Shown: positions 18,305-29,672 of the stretch, piece after piece
How positions within the stretch are numbered: the stretch's first letter is position 1
How the letters are laid out: each line of letters starts with the position of its first letter
Source: Mycobacterium sp. OAS707
Lineage (GTDB): Bacteria > Actinomycetota > Actinomycetes > Mycobacteriales > Mycobacteriaceae
DNA length: 64,000 nucleotides
Direction of reading: 5' to 3'
Assembly (NCBI RefSeq): GCF_014873705.1
Contig: NZ_JADBDS010000001.1
Coordinates: 1,488,001 to 1,552,000 of the forward strand
Translations under genes and position numbers: made by a program
Notes under the pieces: model-generated
Told to the model about the DNA's origin: nothing
Seen by the model: the letters and a program-made list of their open reading frames with translations, nothing else
Databases searched by the model: none

Positions 18305-19421
18305 TCCACCTCCCCCCGTAGATCGCCATCGTGAAGATCACCAACAGCAGGAGGTCGCTCACGGACGTCGCGATCGCGGCCCCGACCGCGCCAAGGGGTG
18401 ATGCCAATGCGGCCAGGATGCCGAATTTGACTGGCACCAAACCGATCACGGAGGTCAGCCGGATCACGTCTCGCCGCTGGGCATAGAGAATGAAGGTGAA
18501 GACCATGATGATCGTGCGGAACGTGGCGTATGCCGACATCACAATCATCGCGATCGCGAGTTGACGCGGAACCGGCGTGAACAACAACACGATCCCGGTG
18601 ATCAGCACGATCACGCCGCCCGCCAAACCTATTGCGACAGTGAGGCGCAGCGGCGGCCCCGTCTTCACATCGCCACCGCTGTCGCGCAGGGGCTGGGTAT
18701 ACGTCGCGCCGAAGGCTTGGCCGACATAGCCGATGGCCGAGGCGAGCACCCACGTCAGGTTGTAGTACCCGACGACGGTGGTGTCGGTGAGCCAACCCAG
18801 AAGCAGGATGTCACCCTGAAGGAAGGCCGCGGTGCCCAGCATCTCGCCCGAGAGCACCAGGATCGTCCGAATCGGCCCAGGCCACTGGGGGCGGTGGCCG
18901 CGGACGGTGACGGCGGCCAGCACTGCGATCACCACATAGGGGATGCAGTAGGCGATGCTCGCACCGAACAAGTTGGGTCCGTCTGCCGAAAACAGATGCG
19001 CACCGAACAGGTAGGCGCAGCCGGCCACGACGCTGCCGATCTGCCGGCTGGTGTCGATCCGAGAGGTGCGGTGGGGGTCTCCTTCGCGCAGTGCGCGCGC
19101 CTTGTAGGCACCCACACACAGCTCGCCTCCGGCCGCGAGGATGCCGAACCAGAGGATGTAGTTGATCGGCAGGAAGACCTGTGCGATCACCATCAGCGCG
19201 ACACCGAGCAGATATCGGCTGGCGCGCTCCCGGACGAAGTCCTCCTCCGGTTCGCGAGCGGCACGCACCACGTACGGGTTGTTCAGGGTCTGCCCCAGCA
19301 CCGACGTGACCGCGAACCCCAGGCTGTACAAGCCGTACTGGCTGATGCCCAGCTGGTGGATCATCGCCAGCGTCCACAGCAGACCCGCGGCGCGGCCGCC
19401 GTAGACGAACATCAGCGACAT
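18249..19421 (-). CDS. Wzx-like polysaccharide flippase (MATE/MVF superfamily)
   Basis: 390 aa with about 11-12 hydrophobic segments and the N-terminal YGGRAAGLLWTLAMIHQLGISQYGLYSL pattern typical of polysaccharide biosynthesis (Wzx) transporters. The N-terminus is a little short for the family (usually 420-480 aa). ATG 19421 is the first plausible ATG, but an upstream non-ATG start in the same frame is possible. It should flip the undecaprenyl-linked repeat unit to the outer leaflet for the Wzy protein. It overlaps the downstream glycosyltransferase by 56 nt. Confidence 0.87.
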   Translation of the reverse strand: MSLMFVYGGRAAGLLWTLAMIHQLGISQYGLYSLGFAVTSVLGQTLNNPYVVRAAREPEEDFVRERASRYLLGVALMVIAQVFLPINYILWFGILAAGGELCVGAYKARALREGDPHRTSRIDTSRQIGSVVAGCAYLFGAHLFSADGPNLFGASIAYCIPYVVIAVLAAVTVRGHRPQWPGPIRTILVLSGEMLGTAAFLQGDILLLGWLTDTTVVGYYNLTWVLASAIGYVGQAFGATYTQPLRDSGGDVKTGPPLRLTVAIGLAGGVIVLITGIVLLFTPVPRQLAIAMIVMSAYATFRTIIMVFTFILYAQRRDVIRLTSVIGLVPVKFGILAALASPLGAVGAAIATSVSDLLLLVIFTMAIYGGRWNAKSDVPVVEGPGDREGG

Positions 19422-19839
19422 CAGCGTCTTGACGGACCGGCGGGTGCCCGCTTCTGGCGCGGTCAGCTCAGGCCCCCTGTTTGCAAGCTGATATCAAGCT
19501 GACAATCCCTTTGAGTGGCGGTGCGGCCGTTTTCTGCGGCCGCGTGGCGATAGCGGATTATTTTTTCCGAACTAGATGGAACCGCAAACTCGCCATGGTG
19601 ACAAGCCGGGCACAGTCGTTCACCCCATTTGCCCTGGCCACGAATGTCGACATGAAGTTGCTGGGAGTCTGCCTGCGCGCCTTCGCGGCATGATCGCAAA
19701 ACGCGCCCGCGGCTCGGATTGGCATGGCCGATTATCGCGATCTTCCCTGCGCCCGGCCGATACCCGGCCCCTGCGGGCGACCACCGGGCCTATCGAGTAG
19801 GCTGTGCCGACCATCGTTCGCCTTCTGCGGGAGTAACGC
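19422..19839. other. Divergent intergenic region between flippase and methyltransferase-like genes
   Basis: About 420 nt without a convincing gene. It holds two TGCGGCCG direct repeats 13 nt apart (19522-19529 and 19535-19542), the second starting the motif shared with 15338, and an AT-rich tract GGATTATTTTTTCC at 19555-19568. It presumably carries divergent promoters. Confidence 0.5.
19535..19557. promoter_or_regulatory. Candidate shared operator, copy B
   Basis: TGCGGCCGCGTGGCGATAGC followed by GGA, matching 15338-15360 at 18 of 23 positions. The half-sites GCGGCCG (19523-19529) and CGGCCGC (19537-19543) can also form a 7-bp inverted repeat. The role is inferred from position and recurrence. 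Confidence 0.35.
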
Positions 19840-20523
19840 GTGAGTATTGCTGGGACCCTGAAATTTCTCGTTCTGCAGCGGGTTATGGACTTCCCTGTCC
19901 CCGATAGTCCGTTTTTTTACGGCACCGACGGCAAGGGCGACGAAGGTCTCGCCTTTTTCCTCGAGACACTTAAGGGCTCGAAGCGCTACCTGGAATTCGG
20001 TACCGGCGGCTCCACGTATTTGGCCGCGAAACACGGCATCGAATTCATCGCCGTCGACTCGGACCCGTTCTTCTTGAAGAGCGTCCGCAAGAAGATCAGC
20101 AGCGCTGGGCTGGAGCGGCCGACCGGCCAGACGTACCGCTACGGCGACATCGGATTGACCGGCCATTGGGGTCGTCCCATCGGCTTGCGCGATCCGTCGC
20201 CGAAGAGGCTGGAGAAGTTCCGGCGCTACTCCGATCCCCCGGCCGAATGCCTCGAGGGCGGCCGCACCCCCGATTTCGTGTTGGTGGACGGGCGGTTCCG
20301 CGTTGCCTGCGTGCTCAAGTCGATTCGCATGCTGCAGAACGAGCGCGGCTGGACGATCGCGATGGACGATTACGGCGACCGGCCGCCATATCACGTGATC
20401 AATGAGTTCGCGAACATCGACCGCCTCGTCGGCGGCCGGATGGCCGTGATCACCTCTCTCAAGGACTTCAGCCCCGAGCAACTCGACGCCGCGATCCGTA
20501 AGTACGAAATCGATCCCGAGTAA
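19840..20523 (+). CDS. Class I SAM-dependent methyltransferase-like protein
   Basis: 227 aa from GTG 19840 with CGGGAG about 6 nt upstream. The glycine-rich SAM-binding motif I is YLEFGTGGSTY, followed by an acidic residue at the end of strand 2 (FIAVDSDP) and a strand-4 motif FVLVDGRFRVAC. This is the pattern of small Rossmann methyltransferases found in polysaccharide clusters. It is divergent from the flippase and ends 2 nt before the convergent glycosyltransferase. It might O-methylate a sugar; the evidence is fold-level only. Confidence 0.7.
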   Translation: MSIAGTLKFLVLQRVMDFPVPDSPFFYGTDGKGDEGLAFFLETLKGSKRYLEFGTGGSTYLAAKHGIEFIAVDSDPFFLKSVRKKISSAGLERPTGQTYRYGDIGLTGHWGRPIGLRDPSPKRLEKFRRYSDPPAECLEGGRTPDFVLVDGRFRVACVLKSIRMLQNERGWTIAMDDYGDRPPYHVINEFANIDRLVGGRMAVITSLKDFSPEQLDAAIRKYEIDPE

Positions 20524-20524
20524 C

Positions 20525-21640
20525 TCAGTTCGGCTGCGCGAGGATTCGCGTCCACAGCGCGGCGAACGCCTCTGCCGTGCGCGGTCCTGAGCGGTCCTGT
20601 CGCGTCTTCTCGGAATACTCGCCGAGCTCCGTCAGCCTCGCCTGATCATTGACCAGCTGCTCGATTGAGCGCGCCAATTCCGTTGCGACGGTTTCTGGTT
20701 GCGAATGGTCGACCGGCACGACGACGGCTCCGGCTTTTGTGTCCAGTTCAGCCAAAGCGCCGTAGCCGGTGGTCACGATCGGCGTGCGGTAGGCCATGGC
20801 GTGTGCCACCACACCCGACGCGGGATACGTCACGTCCTGCCAGTGCCGCTTGCCGTAGGGCACCACGATCGCGCGGACGGACTCGAAGAACGCGTCCTCT
20901 TGGGGACCGTCGACGGCGCCGAGGACTTCGATTCCGTCCTGCCGCGGCAGCGCCTCGGTGCCGCGGCCTGCGATCCGAATCAATATGTCATCGGGCAGGT
21001 GCCTGCGAATACCTTCGATCTGCTCGAATCCCTTGCCGCGGTAGACATGTCCGAAGAAGCCGATGGCTTTCGGGCGCTCCTGGACGGGCCGGATCGTCGG
21101 GCGGTCGCGCACGATGTGCGGGATGTGCACAGCGGACAGGCGGGGGTAGCGCTCTTCGATGGACCGCCTGCCCGTTTCGGTGAGCGCGACGAGCGTGCGG
21201 CCGGTGTAAACCCGGCCCTCCAGCGCTGTGGTCAGTTTCTGCGATGTGAAGTGCACACCGTGGAAGATCAGGCGGCTGCGGTGCAGGAATCGTGCCGACC
21301 ACGGCCACCAAACCCCTTGGGGCGGATCGTGAATGGTCGCTGTCACCGGCACACCTGGTAGGCCCACGATCGACCAGAACGGCACAAACCCGCCGGCCGC
21401 CAACTCGGCGTGTACCAACACGCGGCCCTGCGGTGCGGTGGCGACGGCCTCCCTGACTTCCTTTCGGGCACGCCTGGCCTCGGCTACCCCGTCCTCGCCA
21501 GGCGACCCGCACCTGACCTCCACCACCTCACCGAAATGCCGGCGAACCGGCGTGATGAAGTCTTCGGAATAGTCGCCGACCGCGGTCTTGCCACGCGCGG
21601 GCGCGACGAAAACCAGCCGATAGTCCTTGAGGTCGGCCAT
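20525..21640 (-). CDS. GT-B glycosyltransferase (GT4-like)
   Basis: 371 aa from ATG 21640, which overlaps the stop of the upstream acetyltransferase gene by one base (TGATG). Visible group-1 features are AIGFFGHVYRGKGFEQ (start of the C-terminal Rossmann domain), DILIRIAGRGTE and the YPASGVVAHAMAYRTPIVTTGYGALAEL donor-binding region. There is no TM, so it should be cytosolic and membrane-peripheral. It lies third in a four-gene glycan-assembly operon reading 24465 to 20525. Confidence 0.85.
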   Translation of the reverse strand: MADLKDYRLVFVAPARGKTAVGDYSEDFITPVRRHFGEVVEVRCGSPGEDGVAEARRARKEVREAVATAPQGRVLVHAELAAGGFVPFWSIVGLPGVPVTATIHDPPQGVWWPWSARFLHRSRLIFHGVHFTSQKLTTALEGRVYTGRTLVALTETGRRSIEERYPRLSAVHIPHIVRDRPTIRPVQERPKAIGFFGHVYRGKGFEQIEGIRRHLPDDILIRIAGRGTEALPRQDGIEVLGAVDGPQEDAFFESVRAIVVPYGKRHWQDVTYPASGVVAHAMAYRTPIVTTGYGALAELDTKAGAVVVPVDHSQPETVATELARSIEQLVNDQARLTELGEYSEKTRQDRSGPRTAEAFAALWTRILAQPN

Positions 21641-22323
21641 CAGTGGAACAGCGGCCGATAGCTGGCGCTGTATTTGAGCGCCTCCGGATCCCGCTTGCCG
21701 ATCACCTTGGCAGGCACACCGCCGACGACCTCGCATTCACCGACGTCCTTGGTGACCAGTGAGTGCGCCGCCACGACCGCGCCCCGATTGAGTATGCACG
21801 GCAACGTCATTGCCCTGCTGGCGATCCAGACGTAGTCGCATATGACGGTCGGGATGCCCGGGATCGGCAGGAAGTCGGGCTGGTTGATGTCGTGGCCGCC
21901 GCCGACGACGTGCACGTCGCTGGCGAGCGTGACGTTGTCGCCGATCCACACGCTGGCGCGCGCGTCGATCATGCACCGCATGCCGATAGTGCTGTTCTCC
22001 CCGATCCTCAAGAACTCGGGATCGAGGATCGTCGTGGTCCGCATGATCGACGACCCCTTGCCGATCTTGGCGCCTGCCAGTCGCAGGAAGCCCAACCGCA
22101 CGGTGTGCGACGGGATGTAGGTGACGAACATGTTGTACAGCAGCGTGGCGAGGCGGTTACGTACCTTCCGGGGCAGGCTGATGTCCTGCATCTTGTAGCC
22201 GACGAGCTTCTCGCCGTCTTCGGAGAGCTGGATGACCGGCCCTGGGACGATCGTCAGATCAGGAGCGACCTCGAGCTTGCGAGCTATGTCCGCGGGATCC
22301 GCCTTCTGAGGTTCTTTCCACAT
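21640..22323 (-). CDS. Left-handed beta-helix O-acetyltransferase, copy 1
   Basis: 227 aa. Hexapeptide-repeat acyltransferase of the maltose/serine acetyltransferase type. The beta-helix begins around AKIGKGSSIM and ends with NRGAVVAAHSLVTKDV, then the VVGGVPAKVIGKRDPEAL cap. The catalytic His is in GGGHDINQPD. It should O- or N-acetylate a sugar from acetyl-CoA in the cytosol. A same-length paralog lies 11 kb away (32445-33131). It overlaps the upstream sugar-nucleotide SDR by 65 nt. Confidence 0.88.
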   Translation of the reverse strand: MWKEPQKADPADIARKLEVAPDLTIVPGPVIQLSEDGEKLVGYKMQDISLPRKVRNRLATLLYNMFVTYIPSHTVRLGFLRLAGAKIGKGSSIMRTTTILDPEFLRIGENSTIGMRCMIDARASVWIGDNVTLASDVHVVGGGHDINQPDFLPIPGIPTVICDYVWIASRAMTLPCILNRGAVVAAHSLVTKDVGECEVVGGVPAKVIGKRDPEALKYSASYRPLFH

Positions 22324-23248
22324 GTGCCTGCTCCTGTCGTAAATCGGAAATCACCATCGCCTTGACGATTTCGTCGAAGTCAGTGGTCGGGCGCCAGCCG
22401 AGGACGTCGCCCGCCTTGGTGGCATCGCCGACGACCGCGGCGCCCTCGCGAGGACGCAGAAATGCGGCATCGGTCTCGACGTATGCCTGCCAGTCAGGAA
22501 TACCTGCGGCACAGAACGCCGCGGCGACGAAGTCGCGGACCGAGTGGGACACACCGGTGGCGACGATGTAGTCGTCGCCCTTGCCGTGCAGCGCCATTCG
22601 ATACATGGCGTCGACATAGTCGGGCGCCCAGCCCCAGTCGCGCTCGACACCGAGGTCACCGAGCACGAGCCGGTCCTGGCGTCCCGCGGCGATCGCGGCC
22701 ACTGCCTTCGTGATCTTGCGAGTCACGAATCGCTCTGGGCGGCGCGGTGATTCGTGGTTGTAGAGGATCGCGTTGCAGACGTCGAGTCCCTTGTCGCGGT
22801 AGACCTGACACAACATGTGGCCGAACGCCTTGGACGCGCCATAGGTTGAGATCGGCCTCAGCGGGGTCTCTTCGGTCTGCGGCGACGTGTCGGCGCCTGC
22901 GAAGATCTCGCAACTCGACGCATTGACCATCGCGATCCGTCTGGCCGTGCGATCCTGCGCAACAATGCACGCATCGAGAAGGGCGGCGGTGGCAAGCGAG
23001 TTCACCCGCGTCGTCGTCGCCGGGTCCTGCCATGACGCGGCAACAGAGGAAACGGCGGCGAGGTGAAAGACGACGTCCGGCTTGACAGTGGTCATCAACG
23101 CGGTGAGTGCAGGGACATCGGTCAAGGCGTCGCGCGGAACGCCGTGCACGTCGAAGCCGTTGCGCTGCAACAACTGCGACAGGTAGTAGCCGTCCTGCCC
23201 GGTGATACCGGTGATCAGCGCCGTGCTGCTCGCGCCGACAATCGACAT
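22259..23248 (-). CDS. GDP-mannose 4,6-dehydratase-like sugar-nucleotide SDR
   Basis: 329 aa. The NAD(P)-binding motif is ITGITGQDGYYLSQLL, as in GDP-mannose 4,6-dehydratase. It also has VNASSCEIFAG (catalytic Ser-x-Glu region), YGASKAFGHM (YxxxK) and the substrate-site NHESPRRPERFVTRKI typical of that enzyme. The stretch after the first strand is shorter than in classical GMDs, so a related reductase (GDP-6-deoxy-hexulose reductase) is the alternative. Product would be GDP-4-keto-6-deoxymannose or a 6-deoxyhexose precursor. The start overlaps the preceding glycosyltransferase stop by one base; the C-terminal ~20 residues overlap the downstream gene. Confidence 0.8.
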   Translation of the reverse strand: MSIVGASSTALITGITGQDGYYLSQLLQRNGFDVHGVPRDALTDVPALTALMTTVKPDVVFHLAAVSSVAASWQDPATTTRVNSLATAALLDACIVAQDRTARRIAMVNASSCEIFAGADTSPQTEETPLRPISTYGASKAFGHMLCQVYRDKGLDVCNAILYNHESPRRPERFVTRKITKAVAAIAAGRQDRLVLGDLGVERDWGWAPDYVDAMYRMALHGKGDDYIVATGVSHSVRDFVAAAFCAAGIPDWQAYVETDAAFLRPREGAAVVGDATKAGDVLGWRPTTDFDEIVKAMVISDLRQEQAHVERTSEGGSRGHSSQARGRS

Positions 23249-24465
23249 CAGTCGCCGGCCAATTCGTTCACGATGCCGTAGAGCCGCTCGGCGAAATGCT
23301 CTTCACTGAACTGCTCCACGTGACGTCGGATCTTGTCCGGATCGAACTGCATCTGCTCGAACCGGTCGATCGCCTCGGCGATGGCCTTGGGCTCCGGCTC
23401 GTCGAAGTACACCCCGGACAGGCCTTCGTCGACGGTGTCCAGGAACCCGCCCCAGCGCAGTGCGACGGTGGGCCGGCCGCGCAGCCCCGCTTCGATCGGC
23501 GTCAAACCGAAGTCCTCGTAGCTGGCCGCGATGAGCGCTTGGCAGTTCTCGTACAACCACGAGATCTGACCGTCGGTGAGGTCCGAGAGCATCAGCACGT
23601 TCGGCGTCTTGATGCCGCGCAGCCTTTCGGCCTCGGGTCCACGGCCAACCACCACCAGTTTGCGGTCGGTGTCCGCGAAAGCCCGGATGATGACGTCGAC
23701 GTTCTTGTACGGCAGCAGCCGGGAGACGCACAGGTAGAAGCCGCCGTTCTCCGCGCCGGTGCCATTGAGGGCTGGAATCGTCTCGGCTGCAGCAAGATTC
23801 GCCGTTTCGGCGGGACCAAAGACCAGCTCGGACTCGATGCCGTATGCCTCGGTGATGCGTCCCTTGATCAGCGTCGAGATCGCCAGATACTTGTCGGCAG
23901 AGCGCGCCATGCGCCGATCCCACGCCTTGAGGTATGGGCTCGTTGCGGCGAGGCCGACGCGCTTGGCGAAGCTGGCGTCCTCACCGAGGTACTTGTCCGG
24001 CAGGTAGAGCCAGCGCGCGGGAGAGTAGCAATAGACGAGCTTGCGTCCCCTGGTGCGGAAGCCATGGGCCCATCCGCTGCTGCTGGTGAGGACCACGTCG
24101 GCATCGACGAACATCGACTGGGCGAACGCAGGCCAAATGGGCAGTCCGAGCCGATGGTGTTTGCGCAACGGCCCGATCTTGTTCGCCGCCGAAACCCGAA
24201 TGTCGCGTTCGGCAAATTCCGGATAAGTCGTCGCCGGGTCGTATAGCAACGTGTAAATCGGTGCGTTCGGGAAGGCCCGGCTCATCGAAAGAACCATCTT
24301 CTCGGCGCCGCCCAACTGCGTGAGGTAGTCGTGGGCGATCGCCACCTTCGGGCCGTCGACACCGTCGTACCTGCGATCTGGTTGCACGCTGGTAATCCCC
24401 TTGAAAGGCTGTGCGGACGACGGACGGGAGTCGGCCGGGCCGGAGAGCGTGCCCGACGACTCCAT
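23248..24465 (-). CDS. GT-B glycosyltransferase (WbaZ/mannosyltransferase-like)
   Basis: 405 aa from ATG 24465. It has the GT4 pattern KVAIAHDYLTQLGGAEKMV at the N-terminal Rossmann domain, GFYLCVSRLLPYKNVDVIIRAF at the linker and ASYEDFGLTPIEAGLRGRPTVA, the EX7E-type donor site (E-D-F-G-x-x-x-x-E). These N-terminal and linker sequences are usual in GDP-mannose-using WbaZ-like enzymes, which fits the GMD-like gene next to it. It is first in the operon 24465 to 20525. Donor inferred, not shown. Confidence 0.88.
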   Translation of the reverse strand: MESSGTLSGPADSRPSSAQPFKGITSVQPDRRYDGVDGPKVAIAHDYLTQLGGAEKMVLSMSRAFPNAPIYTLLYDPATTYPEFAERDIRVSAANKIGPLRKHHRLGLPIWPAFAQSMFVDADVVLTSSSGWAHGFRTRGRKLVYCYSPARWLYLPDKYLGEDASFAKRVGLAATSPYLKAWDRRMARSADKYLAISTLIKGRITEAYGIESELVFGPAETANLAAAETIPALNGTGAENGGFYLCVSRLLPYKNVDVIIRAFADTDRKLVVVGRGPEAERLRGIKTPNVLMLSDLTDGQISWLYENCQALIAASYEDFGLTPIEAGLRGRPTVALRWGGFLDTVDEGLSGVYFDEPEPKAIAEAIDRFEQMQFDPDKIRRHVEQFSEEHFAERLYGIVNELAGD

Positions 24466-25117
24466 TAGAACTGCAAACGTACCGTACTCACAACCCGTGC
24501 CAAAGATCGCCACGGCAAATCCCGGCAAATGGCGGATTGCGAGTTTCGGTCTACCGAGACGCCGTCCCCAACTGCCGCTTCGCGACCGTTACGAGCACGT
24601 CGTGCGGCAGCGTCACTCACACCCGTACACCTGGGCAAAACGGGCCGGTTGCGAATAGAATTCGGGCTGGTGCGTTGTTCGCCCACCGAACGCCTGGCGC
24701 ACTGGACTGGGCGCGATGACGGAGTTGACGGGGCCGACTGCTGCTCGCCGCTACGGATGAGTTCTTAGCTTGACGGTGAGGTAAATTTTGCAGGCGCGCA
24801 CGGACGCAGCCGTCGTCAATGACGATGGATTGGGAATCTGTCATGCGGTGAACGCAACTGCCAGACGTTTGCCCACCTGCCAACATCACGTCGAGCGGAG
24901 TCCCGCGGTGCGCTGGCCGAAAGCTGCTTTTGCGCACCCATCAAGTTACGGGTTATCGTGGATTCAATGGCGCGTGTGTTAGCCACCTGTGTGCGCGTCG
25001 GCCCGCAGTTTCTTCCAGCGGGAGAGCAAGGTCATTGCAAGTCCGGCGTGCTAGCCTCGGGAGTCTGGCAATTAAGTTTCTTTGCTAGGCAACTAACCGG
25101 CAAATACGCCACAGCAA
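24466..25117. other. Large divergent intergenic region in the exopolysaccharide locus
   Basis: About 650 nt with no credible gene; the small frames in it lack start signals and similarity to anything I recognise. It contains a tandem CGGCAAAT at 24513-24520 and 24523-24530, a further CGGCAAAT at 25098-25105 and a CAGCAAAT at 25112-25119, plus TGGCGGATTGCG at 24530-24541. It should hold the promoters of the glycosyltransferase operon and of the methyltransferase, and has room for extended regulation. Confidence 0.5.
24513..24541. promoter_or_regulatory. Tandem CGGCAAAT repeat and adjoining TGGCGGAT motif
   Basis: Two CGGCAAAT octamers start exactly 10 bp apart, one helical turn, a spacing typical of tandem regulator half-sites. 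The second runs into TGGCGGATTGCG, which resembles the core shared by 15348-15358. It lies about 50-75 bp upstream of the glycosyltransferase start on the minus strand. No known regulator is implied. Confidence 0.3.
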
Positions 25118-27966
<2,849 letters not shown>

Positions 27967-27970
<4 letters not shown>

Positions 27971-28611
27971 CCCGCTTGGTGCTTGCGTCGGCCTCACCAG
28001 GCCGTCGTAAGGTGTTGCGCCAGGCGGGAATCGATCCGCTGGTCATCGTCTCCGGGGTGGACGAGGACGCCGTCGTCGCGGATCTCGATCCATTGGCGAC
28101 GCCAGGCGATGTGACGACGGCGTTGGCCACTGCGAAGGCGGATGCTGTCGCACATGTACTTGATCCGGAGGTTGGCGCCGATTGCGTTGTGATCGGCTGT
28201 GATTCGATGCTGTATCGCGACGGGGAGCTGTTGGGTAAGCCCGCGACTGCGGACGCGGCGCGTGAGGGCTGGCAGCGGATGGCAGGCAAGTCCGGCCAGC
28301 TCTATACCGGGCATTGCGTTATTCGGTTGTCAGGCAACAAGGTTACGTATCGCGCCGCCGACGCGGTCTGCACGACAGTCAACTTCGGCGTGCCCTCACC
28401 CGCTGATCTGGACGCGTATGTGGCCCGCGACGAACCGCTCGCAGTGGCTGGCGGTTTCACCCTCGACGGGCTCGGTGGCTGGTTCATCGATGGCGTGGAG
28501 GGCGACCCGTCGGCGGTGATCGGCATCGGCCTGCCGCTGACGCGACGACTACTCGGCCATGCGGGCCTGTCGATTTCGGACCTCTGGGCGGCGAACCCGC
28601 TCCCCTCTTAA
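27967..28611 (+). CDS. maf: Maf-family nucleoside triphosphate pyrophosphatase
   Basis: 214 aa from ATG 27967 overlapping the accE5 stop (ATGA). The family start [19 protein letters not shown], the metal-binding [19 protein letters not shown] and the late [26 protein letters not shown] all match Maf proteins. These hydrolyse non-canonical or damaged nucleoside triphosphates to monophosphates. Same order as Rv3280-Rv3282. The downstream exopolysaccharide epimerase converges with it across an inverted repeat. Confidence 0.95.
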
Positions 28612-28673
28612 CGCGAGATTGCACTTATTGCGCGCCGCACTCGAAACTCCGCACGATAACTGCAATTTCGCGT
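28611..28673. repeat. 22-bp imperfect inverted repeat between maf and the epimerase gene
   Basis: Arms 28611-28632 and 28652-28673 pair at 18 of 22 positions around a 19-nt spacer. It starts on the last base of the maf stop codon and ends 19 nt before the epimerase stop. There is no T-tract. It could act as a bidirectional terminator-like hairpin or be a REP-type dispersed element. Confidence 0.6.
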
Positions 28674-28691
28674 CTGCTCGCGGGACAAGTG

Positions 28692-29672
28692 CTACATCAG
28701 GTCGTTGGCGGGGACATCGTTGCGATGCTCCCGATACCAGGCAACCGTGCGCTCCAGACCCTCATCAAGTCCCACGACCGGCGACCAGCCCAGTGCGCGC
28801 ATCTTCGAAATGTCCGGGCAGCGGCGCTTGGTGCCGCCGTGTTGCAGTTCGCCCGGCTGGATGTCCAAGTCGATGCCGACGATCTTGCCGATGCGCGCGG
28901 CAAGGTCGCGAATCGTGATCTCCTCATCGCTGCCGATGTGGTAAATCTCGCGGTGCCCGCCCTTTTCGTACATCGTCAGGATCCCCTGGACGACGTCGTC
29001 GACATAGCAGAAAGACCGCGTCTCGGTGCCGTCGCCCTGGATCGGGAAAGTCCCGTCACCTGCCTCCTGCGCCGCAAGCGCCCGCATGATGAATTGGGGC
29101 TCCACATGCTTCCAGCCCATGTTCGGCCCAAAGACGTTGTGCGGCCGGAAAACCTGCACCTGTCGATAGTGGTCCTGGCCGTAGTTGAATGCGATCAACT
29201 CGCTGACGATCTTGCCGCCGCCGTATGAATACCGCGGATTGAGGCTGTCGGGCAGCATCAACGGGATGGTCTCCGGCGTCGGGATGATCGACGGCGTCTG
29301 ATAAACCTCGGCCGTCGACGCGACCACCAGATCGGGCACACCGACTTCGCGGCCGGCGTTGGCGACCGCCAGCATGCCGAGCATGCCGACCTCGAGCACG
29401 AGTTCCGGTTGCTTGTAGAAGTTCTCGGTGCCGTTGACCGCCGCCAGGTGCATCACGACCTCGGCGCCCTTGAACGCCTTTTCCAACGCGCCCTGGTCGC
29501 GCACGTCGCACGTGAAAAGCTCGACCTCCGAAGCGACTTCGGCGAATCGGCTGGCATCGCCGCGCACCATCGAGTCGACTACCGCGACGTTCCAGCCGTC
29601 GGCCACCAGTCGCTTGACCAGATACGCGCCGATGAAACCGCCACCGCCGGTGACGACTACCCTCTTAGCCAT
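28692..29672 (-). CDS. NAD-dependent nucleotide-sugar epimerase/dehydratase
   Basis: 326 aa from ATG 29672; 8-nt overlap with the upstream dehydrogenase gene. Extended SDR: NAD motif VTGGGGFIGAYLV, VVASTAEVYQTP, YSYGGGKIVSE (YxxxK) and the RPHNVFGPNMG and SFCYVDDVVQGI signatures of UDP-glucose 4-epimerase/UDP-glucuronate decarboxylase relatives. Being translationally coupled to a nucleotide-sugar 6-dehydrogenase, it may act on the uronic acid nucleotide that enzyme makes (epimerisation or decarboxylation). Substrate inferred. Confidence 0.85.
   Translation of the reverse strand: MAKRVVVTGGGGFIGAYLVKRLVADGWNVAVVDSMVRGDASRFAEVASEVELFTCDVRDQGALEKAFKGAEVVMHLAAVNGTENFYKQPELVLEVGMLGMLAVANAGREVGVPDLVVASTAEVYQTPSIIPTPETIPLMLPDSLNPRYSYGGGKIVSELIAFNYGQDHYRQVQVFRPHNVFGPNMGWKHVEPQFIMRALAAQEAGDGTFPIQGDGTETRSFCYVDDVVQGILTMYEKGGHREIYHIGSDEEITIRDLAARIGKIVGIDLDIQPGELQHGGTKRRCPDISKMRALGWSPVVGLDEGLERTVAWYREHRNDVPANDLM

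Noticed and set aside
24529-25117. Small frames in the large intergenic region
   Set aside because: No ribosome-binding sites, atypical composition and no similarity to known small proteins that I recognise.
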